Shown in pieces: positions 10,235 to 16,388 of a stretch of 16,388 nucleotides of DNA. The position numbers and the translations under genes are program-made. The stretch comes from Chloroflexota bacterium (GTDB taxonomy: Bacteria > Chloroflexota > FW602-bin22 > JACPRP01), in contig JACQUC010000216.1 of the NCBI GenBank assembly GCA_016210495.1, positions 1-16,388 of the forward strand. Direction: 5' to 3'. The notes beneath the pieces are model-generated. The model saw only the letters and a program-made list of their open reading frames with translations, was not told the DNA's origin and searched no databases. The first letter of the stretch is position 1; each line of letters begins with the position of its first letter.

Positions 10235-13200
10235 ATGTACAACAAGACAATCGCGGCTCTCGAAGCGATGGATTCAGCATCAGGCTTCGAGCGTCTCAGC
10301 AGCACACTTCTCTTTCCTATTTACCCTAACATAAACCCGATCGGAGGTGCAGGAGATCGCGGACGCGACGCGACCGGGCAGATCGGTCAAGCAATTGACT
10401 CCAATCTTGGACGGATAGTTTTTCAGTTCTCTTACCAGAAGGACTGGGAGCGCAAGTTAAAGGCAGAACTGAGGAAAACCAAGGAGAACAGCCTTGACCC
10501 TGTTCGCTACGTTTTCGTCTCCTCACGTCGAGTAGCCGGAGAGAGCCGTGATAAATACGAAAAATGGGTGCGACAGACATATGGTTGGGAACTGGAAATC
10601 TATGACCAGGAATGGCTACGGGCGCGGCTGGAAAGTCCAGAGTACCTGAATCTCAGACAAGATTACTTGGGTCTTCGACCGGACACTATCCCCTTGTTTA
10701 TGTCGCCTGAAGAATTCGTCGCACGTCAAGGAAACAAGGCTTTGGGGACTCTAGACTTGCCACTGCTTGGGCGCCAGGGCGATCTTGAGACCCTTAGCGA
10801 ATGGCTCCAAGGTGAAGCGCCCGTCCTGATTCTGCACGCGCCGGGGGGCGTTGGCAAGACCAAGCTATGTGTGGAGTTTGCTCGTCAGGTTCAGGCTGCG
10901 GGCCACTGGACGACGGTGTTCGTTCGGACAGAAGCAGAGGAATTCGAGTCCCATATCCCAGAACTCTTGCCGGGACAGCCTTACCTGGTAGTCGTCGATG
11001 ATGCTCATCGCTTTGATCATCTGAAACGATTTGGCGAACTCCTGAGCAATGCCTCCATTGGTCGCATTAAGCTTCTTCTCAATACGCGGCCTGTTTTCAA
11101 AGACTTGGTCACGCATTTTGCTGTCGGCTATGAAGTTCATAGTCTGGAGCTGCGAGCTTTGGGGCGAGCCGATGTTGATAAGCTGCTCATTTCACCTCCT
11201 TTCGACATTGCCAACGCTGCAGCCCGGCATATAATCCTTAGCATCGCCGACGGCAATCCCCTGATAGCGCAACTGGCAGCGCGTCTTGTAGTTGCAGGGA
11301 AGGAAATCAGTGATTTGAACGCCGATAGCGTTCTTCAACGGTATCTCGATGACGTTATCAGCCAAGTGTTGGTACAAGATGAGCAAAAGGGACGTAGCTT
11401 CTTGGCAGTCCTGGTGGGGCTGGGAGGCATCGAGGCTAGTGAACAAGGGCTGTGGGAAGCTATTCGCGTCAACCTCGGGTTGAGTGCTATGGAAGAGCAG
11501 CAGTTGATGGCAAGGCTCCTCTCAGCGGGTATTGTTCATCGAGGCTTTAGTCGGCTACGGATTGTGCCAGACACCCTTGCCGGCCACGTCTTGTTGCATT
11601 GGTTCTTTGATCCATCGACACGGCTGTATGACTTTAGATCGTTCATCCTGGATCCATATCTGACATTCAAAGGCGCTGATATTTTGCGTAACCTTGCTGA
11701 AGCTGAATTCAGAGGTGAATCGAGACTTGCAGGGGCACTGCTATCAGATATACTGCAGCAAATTGCCGATTTCGTGGGCGAGGCCAACAACGCGCAGCGC
11801 AACACAGTTCTACGATGGGTCGCTGAGTTTGGGGCATTGCGTCCAGACGACGCTCTGTACATCGTGTCGAAGGTAATTGCCGGGCCAGAAATGCCGCCTA
11901 CGCAGGTCAATGATCCTCATTGGGGGAGCTTCACGGTCGAACACGAGTTGGTGCTGGCCAAAGCCGTGACCATCTTGAAACAGACCAAGTATGAGAGAGT
12001 CGCTGACAGCTTGCGCTTCCTGTATGAGCTATCAACATATCAAGTGCCAGCGGAATCATATCGCCACGTGCGCCACGACGCTGTCGAGTCGATCAAAGAC
12101 TTCTTTAGACTCGATCCGCGCAAGCCCATCCGCGTTTACGAGGAGGGGATTCGCCAGATTCGCCAGTGGCTGCGCGACGACGCCGGAAGCGAAGGATTAT
12201 CAGTTGAGTTGCTTGGGGAGTTGCTGAAAGTCGACGTAGATTGGGCCGAACTATCTCCCGCAGATAATCGCACAGTCACGATCCATCGGGAGCATATCAG
12301 GCCCATACCTTGGTTAGGAGAACTCCGCAGAAACGTATTTGCAACCCTCTTTGACCTCTATGAAAGAACTTCCTCCGCAGTGATTCGTAAGAGAATAATT
12401 GACACCTGCCGTCAGCTTGTTGTCTATTCCCCCCGTCGGCCCGATCCACCGTTGCAGGGATTTCTCAATCGAGAAATCAAGGAATCAATGGACTTCTTCA
12501 ATGATCGCATCGATCAGGGGGCTGAGCTGTATGAAAGGTTTCACATATGGGCTTGGGCCAAGTCCGTAAAGCGGCATGGTGGCTATGTGGATAGCGACCT
12601 GATCGATCTCATCGCGCGAATCGAGAACGATCCCAAGCACGAGCTTTACCGCTATTTGGCCAATCATACGGGCTATTATGATGATGACCGCGATTGGCGG
12701 GCTTCCGAAGAAAAGCAGAAGAACCTCATCCAAAAGCAATTTGATGCTGTCGATGAAGGCTCAATTGACCTGTTCATTGACTGCCTCGAAGAGATCGTAG
12801 CGAACGCACTCAAGATTCAAAACCATGATTTGCCCGGCGTCAGACCGCTGTTGTTTAGGTTTGGATTGCAGAAGCCCGATCTTGCAGACCGCTTGCTGAA
12901 GCGAGTAGGACCAGAACGACTCGAGCTCCGTTTCGTTACCGATTCAGCCCTCGCGGGATTGCGACAAAACTCGCCGCCGACTGCCCTTAACATGGCTGAC
13001 AGATGGATTTCTGGCAACGATCCAGTCCTACATCGCGCCGTGGCACTTAGCTACTATAGGTTTCAGGGGCCGGTCTCTGAAGCGGACCTTGAAATCCTGG
13101 AAAGGCTTTCTCTGATTGGTGATTCAGAGCTTCTCGGCATTGTTGTCCGGGCCTTACCGGTATGTCAGCGAGCTAATGCCGGCAGAACTGTCGATCTGCT

Positions 13201-14023
13201 TAGGCGAATCGCCGATGGCGCCGACGACTGGGTACTTACGTGCGTTGCCGACATCATTGCTTTCCATGGAAGCGATGGAGATGGCACTTTTCACATACTG
13301 GAAATAGCTCCCAATGATTTCAGACGGTTGGTTTGGAACTTCGCTCGGATGACCAGGTTGGACAAGTATCGCGCATACGATGTCGATGAGGCATTGCGTC
13401 GCTTTGGTCAAGTCGATCCTTTGGGTCTGCTCCAGTTTCTCCGGTATCGCGTGGAGCAGCATGAAATGAAAGCCAGTGACAAGGACTACGAACCCTTGCC
13501 GCACGAGTTTCATTATGCGTTCGCAGGGCTTGAGAAGCGTGATGATTACGCAGACCTACTTCGAGAGGTCAGAGGCTGGATGCTCGACTCGAACGGCAAA
13601 ATGAACCGACTGACAATCGAGGGCGCTTCGATCCTGAAGCAGCTTTGCCAGGGCACCATCAATGACAAAATGAGAGAAGTGCTTTCTGAATGGATAGAAG
13701 GGTCGGTCGAGCAGCAGCGAGCAGTTGCCCATATTTTGCGTGAGTTTAGCGATCAAGACCGATTCCACGAGCTCGCCAAGCAGTTGCTCGCGCGTACCGA
13801 CGATAATATTGTCCAAGCCCACCTCAGAGATGCCACTTTCTCCACGGGTGTTCAATGGGGATCGTTGGTTCCCTACTACTCTGGGCAGATGCGGGCTTAT
13901 CAGTCCTGGCTGGATGATGCCACCACGCCCTTGAAAGCGCGGCTTTTTGCTAAGAAGATGGTTGATCGACTTTTGAGCATAATCGAGGGAGAAGAACTGC
14001 GCGAGGCCGAGGAAGGCGTGTAG
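10235..14023 (+). CDS. Restriction-endonuclease-like / STAND NTPase, Avs-like defence protein
   Basis: A 1262-residue multidomain protein. Residues 1-160 look like a PD-(D/E)xK/Mrr-type fold: E19, GGAGDRGRD with D45, then VFQFSYQKDW (62-71) and K74. Residues about 190-400 are a P-loop NTPase: Walker A PGGVGKT (203-209), Walker B YLVVVDDAH (250-258), an LLLNTRP sensor strand, and DGNP (339-342), matching the GxP motif typical of STAND ATPases. The remaining roughly 850 residues are predicted helical, with no regular repeat that I could see. This layout (nuclease effector, STAND switch, helical sensor) is that of antiviral STAND proteins such as Avs, which oligomerise on binding a phage protein and activate the effector. 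I start at ATG 10235, with GGGGAAA (10224-10230) close upstream and a leader (MYNKTIAALEAMD) typical of such N-termini; in-frame ATG 10127 and GTG 10211 are weaker. The architecture is clear; assignment to a particular Avs type is not. Confidence 0.75.
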   Translation: MYNKTIAALEAMDSASGFERLSSTLLFPIYPNINPIGGAGDRGRDATGQIGQAIDSNLGRIVFQFSYQKDWERKLKAELRKTKENSLDPVRYVFVSSRRVAGESRDKYEKWVRQTYGWELEIYDQEWLRARLESPEYLNLRQDYLGLRPDTIPLFMSPEEFVARQGNKALGTLDLPLLGRQGDLETLSEWLQGEAPVLILHAPGGVGKTKLCVEFARQVQAAGHWTTVFVRTEAEEFESHIPELLPGQPYLVVVDDAHRFDHLKRFGELLSNASIGRIKLLLNTRPVFKDLVTHFAVGYEVHSLELRALGRADVDKLLISPPFDIANAAARHIILSIADGNPLIAQLAARLVVAGKEISDLNADSVLQRYLDDVISQVLVQDEQKGRSFLAVLVGLGGIEASEQGLWEAIRVNLGLSAMEEQQLMARLLSAGIVHRGFSRLRIVPDTLAGHVLLHWFFDPSTRLYDFRSFILDPYLTFKGADILRNLAEAEFRGESRLAGALLSDILQQIADFVGEANNAQRNTVLRWVAEFGALRPDDALYIVSKVIAGPEMPPTQVNDPHWGSFTVEHELVLAKAVTILKQTKYERVADSLRFLYELSTYQVPAESYRHVRHDAVESIKDFFRLDPRKPIRVYEEGIRQIRQWLRDDAGSEGLSVELLGELLKVDVDWAELSPADNRTVTIHREHIRPIPWLGELRRNVFATLFDLYERTSSAVIRKRIIDTCRQLVVYSPRRPDPPLQGFLNREIKESMDFFNDRIDQGAELYERFHIWAWAKSVKRHGGYVDSDLIDLIARIENDPKHELYRYLANHTGYYDDDRDWRASEEKQKNLIQKQFDAVDEGSIDLFIDCLEEIVANALKIQNHDLPGVRPLLFRFGLQKPDLADRLLKRVGPERLELRFVTDSALAGLRQNSPPTALNMADRWISGNDPVLHRAVALSYYRFQGPVSEADLEILERLSLIGDSELLGIVVRALPVCQRANAGRTVDLLRRIADGADDWVLTCVADIIAFHGSDGDGTFHILEIAPNDFRRLVWNFARMTRLDKYRAYDVDEALRRFGQVDPLGLLQFLRYRVEQHEMKASDKDYEPLPHEFHYAFAGLEKRDDYADLLREVRGWMLDSNGKMNRLTIEGASILKQLCQGTINDKMREVLSEWIEGSVEQQRAVAHILREFSDQDRFHELAKQLLARTDDNIVQAHLRDATFSTGVQWGSLVPYYSGQMRAYQSWLDDATTPLKARLFAKKMVDRLLSIIEGEELREAEEGV

Positions 14024-14518
14024 GCAACTCGTGACGGTTCCTCATCGAAACCTTTGCCGTTATCATATGGCCCGCGATTTTTCGCTGATTGATGAGCGTA
14101 CACCGTCAGACTTGTGATAGCGAAGCCGTGGCAGCGGCACGTTAGGTCCGTCTGTCAGGAGACATAACCGGCGGAATCTATCTCCGCTTTTTCACAAGTT
14201 GGCTCCATCTACCAACGCGTGCGACTATGGGTTGGGAGACCAAACCTTGCAGGCGGGAGGAATGGTGACGGGGGAACGATGTCAGGTGCAAGATTTCGCG
14301 CATTTGGACTTAGTCCCATAGAAAGCCCTACATTGGGGGGCAATCCGTTCGGTGATTCATAGCATAGAGAAGTTGCTGAAATGCCGAAAAGGAAGTGAAT
14401 GCAGAATATGTTGGCGGCGACTTGTGTTGCACAGTTGGCGCTGTACACCTCGGTCGCCCGGTTTGGCAAAGGCTTGAGATCCAGATAAGCCAGTTCGTAC
14501 GATAATCGAGGAGCGGAA
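14024..14518. other. Gene-poor intergenic stretch
   Basis: About 500 nt with no supported gene. A candidate terminator lies at 14171-14192. Open frames on either strand are short or antisense with unconvincing composition; a 27-codon frame from ATG 14280 has an A/G-rich leader but no recognisable product. I see no tRNA arms, CRISPR repeats or long direct repeats. It may be decayed mobile DNA next to the IS remnant on its right. Confidence 0.4.
14171..14192 (+). terminator. Candidate intrinsic terminator after the STAND gene
   Basis: GCGGA (14171-14175) and TCCGC (14183-14187) form a 5-bp, GC-rich stem with a 7-nt loop, followed directly by TTTTT (14188-14192). The stem is short, and the site is about 150 nt downstream of the stop codon, so the call is moderate. 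Confidence 0.45.
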
Positions 14519-14625
14519 GGGTGTCGGTTAGTCTGAGACAATCGCTAGTGGGTCATTTGCCAGATAGCCCGGCATTGGGTTATGCTCCCGACCTGACGAT
14601 GACGAGGGGACGGGGGAGTGAGAGC

Positions 14626-14814
14626 ATGGCGCGCGCTATTGCACAGCCGTTTCGACCTTTGACTGAGGCTGAGCGGCAGGAACTGACAAGGGTACCTATG
14701 CGCCGAGCGAGGCCCAGCGGCGCCATCGACGTTTTCGATCCGTTGCAGGAGATAACCATCGTCGGCTACACTGTCCTTGGCATCACAAAGCAGGTGGATC
14801 ACCTGGGCCGATAA
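14626..14814 (+). pseudogene. IS630-family transposase N-terminal remnant
   Basis: From ATG 14626 the frame reads MARAIAQPFRPLTEAERQEL, closely resembling the start of IS630-family transposases (basic residues, then PLT.EER.EL before the helix-turn-helix). After about 25 residues the similarity stops: the expected helix-turn-helix is absent and the frame ends at 14814 after 62 residues. A purine-rich ribosome binding site (14604-14624) precedes the ATG. The rest of the transposase, including the DDE residues, is missing, so this is a deleted or frameshifted relic and not a functional element. I could not define its terminal inverted repeats. The family recognition rests on about 25 residues and is therefore tentative. 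The annotated frame can also be opened upstream at 14521, but those residues look non-coding. Confidence 0.4.
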
Positions 14815-14918
14815 GTCGCGGGCGTTGAGGAGATGTAGGGCTCACCACCGTCACGGAAAATGAGGCCATGGGCGTGCGAGGACGGGGTCTGGGAGTCTTC
14901 TGATCGGAGGTTATCCTG

Positions 14919-15722
14919 TTGGCGGAGATTAACCTCACACAGGCTGAGACTGCTGCTTTGATCGACGACATTCAACGTCTCTTGGAACAATATAGAGCGT
15001 GGCTGAAGGACAAGACAACTCTGCGGCAGGTCGATGGCTGGGTGGAGATCACCACGCCTTTCTTAGACCGCCACAACGACTACTTGCAGATCTATGTCCG
15101 TCGCGAGGACCATCGCTACCTGATCACCGATGGCGGGTACATAATCCAGGATTTGCGATCATCCGGCTGCGACCTGGATACATCGAAGCGCAAGGCCCTC
15201 CTGCTGCAGACAGTCAACGGTTTTGGCGTTCGGTTCGAAAAAAATGAATTGACTATCCGTGCCTCGGCTGAGAACTTCGCGATGCGCAAGCACAACCTGG
15301 TTCAAGCGATGCTGGCGGTGAACGATCTGTTCTACCTGGCGGTGCCGGTGGTAGGTAGCTTGTTCCTAGAGGATGTCGCTGCCTGGCTGGACTTAGCGAA
15401 AATTCGGTATACTCCGCAATTGAAGTTCTCTGGCGTAAGCGGCTACGATCACGTCTTTGACTTCGTGATCCCGAAATCGGCAGGACAGCCTGAGAGGATT
15501 TTGAAAGCCATCAACCAGCCCAGCAGGGATACGGCAGAGGCGGTGGCGTTTGCCTGGGTCGACACCAAGCAAGTACGTCCTCCCAACTCTCGTGCTTACG
15601 CGATTCTGAACGATTCTCACAGGCCACCTCCGCCCACCGTGCTTGATGCGCTCGCCAACTACGATGTCCATCCGGTCCTTTGGAGCGAGCGGGATGCGGT
15701 CAGGGAAGAACTCGCGGCCTGA
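14919..15722 (+). CDS. DUF1828/DUF1829 domain protein
   Basis: A 267-residue protein. The N-terminal half matches DUF1828: [15 protein letters not shown] (about 46-60), [13 protein letters not shown] (about 67-79) and a conserved [18 protein letters not shown] stretch (about 124-141). The C-terminal half matches DUF1829: [13 protein letters not shown] (about 175-187), [20 protein letters not shown] (about 198-217) and [14 protein letters not shown] near the end. The biochemical role of this family is not established to my knowledge; it recurs in mobile and defence-rich regions. The start is TTG 14919: GGAGG (14906-14910) lies 8 nt upstream, and [10 protein letters not shown] is a good N-terminus. 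No membrane segment or signal peptide is evident. There is no clear partner: the upstream neighbour is an IS remnant and the downstream region is broken. The family call is firm; the function is unknown. Confidence 0.85.
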   Translation: MAEINLTQAETAALIDDIQRLLEQYRAWLKDKTTLRQVDGWVEITTPFLDRHNDYLQIYVRREDHRYLITDGGYIIQDLRSSGCDLDTSKRKALLLQTVNGFGVRFEKNELTIRASAENFAMRKHNLVQAMLAVNDLFYLAVPVVGSLFLEDVAAWLDLAKIRYTPQLKFSGVSGYDHVFDFVIPKSAGQPERILKAINQPSRDTAEAVAFAWVDTKQVRPPNSRAYAILNDSHRPPPPTVLDALANYDVHPVLWSERDAVREELAA

Positions 15723-15727
15723 CAGGT

Positions 15728-15889
15728 TCGTGGCAACCGATTTTCCTCGAGATCACGCGGCGGCACGTGATAGCGATCTTACCGAAAGGGACGTGCGGGG
15801 ATACCATCCACCGTCTGGTGGCAAACGTACAGCGGTTCATATGGCCCAACATTTCGGTCTACATTGGAGAGACAAGTTTTCGGACGTAA
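15728..15889 (+). pseudogene. Possible gene fragment after the DUF1828 gene
   Basis: Directly after the DUF1828 stop, one frame reads as plausible protein, including HVIAILPKGTCGDTIHRL and FIWPNISVYIGETSF, then stops at 15887-15889. It has no ATG or well-placed start downstream of 15722, and a neighbouring frame (WRDKFSDVIGKAARGSG, ending at 15942) looks like a continuation after a frameshift. I do not recognise the family. It may be a remnant of a gene once coupled to the DUF1828 gene, or chance. Confidence 0.25.
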
Positions 15890-15962
15890 TCGGCAAGGCA
15901 GCGAGGGGCTCTGGCCAAAGATCTTACGTCGAAGGGATTTGACGTTGCCTGGGTGTGGTTAA

Positions 15963-16256
15963 TGCAGCGAGTCCGATAGGGAAAAGGTCTTGGATGCCCT
16001 GACGCGGATAGGCGACGATGTGGCGGGTATGAAGAGTCCCGAGGAATTGGAGGCGTTGGAGCCGGCGGACCTGTTCTCGTTTTTCAAGGACGACGCGGCA
16101 GAGGAGCAGCCTTAATACCGATCACTGGAAGATCGCCTGGAGGAATTTCGTCAGGCTGTTTCGCCGTCACGGCGTGCCCACATCTTCCAGCATGTTGGGA
16201 GGCATGGTACAATTAACGAGTTAGCCTTTTACGAAATGGTTCTGTGTGGCAGGTGA
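15963..16256 (+). pseudogene. Interrupted reading frame upstream of the last gene
   Basis: One frame, opening after a TAA at 15960-15962, encodes an acidic stretch with KVLDALTRIGDDVAG and LEPADLFSFFKDD before a TAA at 16113-16115. It then continues in the same frame with SLEDRLEEFRQAV and RHGTINELAFYEMVLCGR to a TGA at 16254-16256. TTG 15990 is the only reasonable start in the first part, and there is no strong start in the second. Either these are two short genes with unusual starts or one gene broken by the internal TAA. The product is unrecognised. Confidence 0.3.
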
Positions 16257-16262
16257 CAATAG

Positions 16263-16388
16263 ATGACGAGCAAGTATGTAACACCCCCGTCCGTGCCCCC
16301 TGAGCTTTCGGGGTGGATTGATCCTGATGCCGGTTTTCTCTGCTTGACGTCCCACTGGCGTCCCAACCCCCAGGACCCCGATCCAGAG
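16263..16388 (+). CDS. Unrecognised gene, 3'-truncated by window edge
   Basis: From ATG 16263 the frame is open to the end of the window (42 codons, MTSKYVTPPSVPPEL onward, proline-rich). AGGTGA (16251-16256) is a good Shine-Dalgarno-like site 6 nt upstream and overlaps the TGA of the preceding frame, which suggests translational coupling to it. Too little is visible to name a domain. Confidence 0.5.
   Translation, partial: MTSKYVTPPSVPPELSGWIDPDAGFLCLTSHWRPNPQDPDPE

Noticed and set aside
14209..14541. 110-codon antisense open frame in the gene-poor stretch
   Set aside because: Mixed composition, no ribosome binding site or recognisable domain, and no neighbour on that strand.

Overview
The window is a bacterial defence island. 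No rRNA, tRNA, ribosomal protein or other taxonomic marker is present. The left part is GC-rich (about 63% in sampled lines near 5.7 kb and 8 kb) and uses GTG and TTG starts with strong Shine-Dalgarno sites. This fits a GC-rich bacterium, possibly a Chloroflexota-type or similar environmental lineage, but the assignment is only a guess. Every supported gene is on the + strand.

Left module (1-8516): a tightly packed operon that I read as part of a class 1-like DISARM system. It holds the 3' part of a DUF1998/DrmB-type gene that runs in from outside the window, the SNF2-family helicase DrmD, and the large Eco57I-like N6-adenine methyltransferase DrmMI. Both gene junctions are exactly 4 nt, so the three genes are probably translationally coupled. 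The helicase drmA and the phospholipase-D gene drmC are not in the window; drmA would be expected upstream. DISARM methylates host DNA and blocks incoming unmodified phage DNA.

Middle module (8517-14192): a separate transcription unit with its own near-consensus sigma-70 promoter (TTGACG, 17 nt, TATAAT) and a perfect CAAGGG/CCCTTG dyad overlapping the -35 box. Its first gene encodes a 456-residue protein with an N-terminal winged helix and a C-terminal helical domain like the 'predicted pPIWI-associating nuclease' group. Its second gene encodes a 1262-residue protein with a restriction-endonuclease-like N-terminus, a STAND-type P-loop NTPase and a long helical C-terminus. This regulator-plus-Avs-like sensor pair is the best candidate in the window for an undescribed defence system. 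A hairpin with a T-run follows it.

Right part (14193-16388): a mostly empty stretch, a small IS630-like transposase N-terminal remnant, an intact DUF1828/DUF1829 gene with a TTG start and ideal ribosome binding site, then about 540 bp of apparently broken reading frames, and finally the start of an unrecognised gene running off the right edge. The IS remnant and broken frames suggest repeated insertion and loss, as is usual in defence islands.
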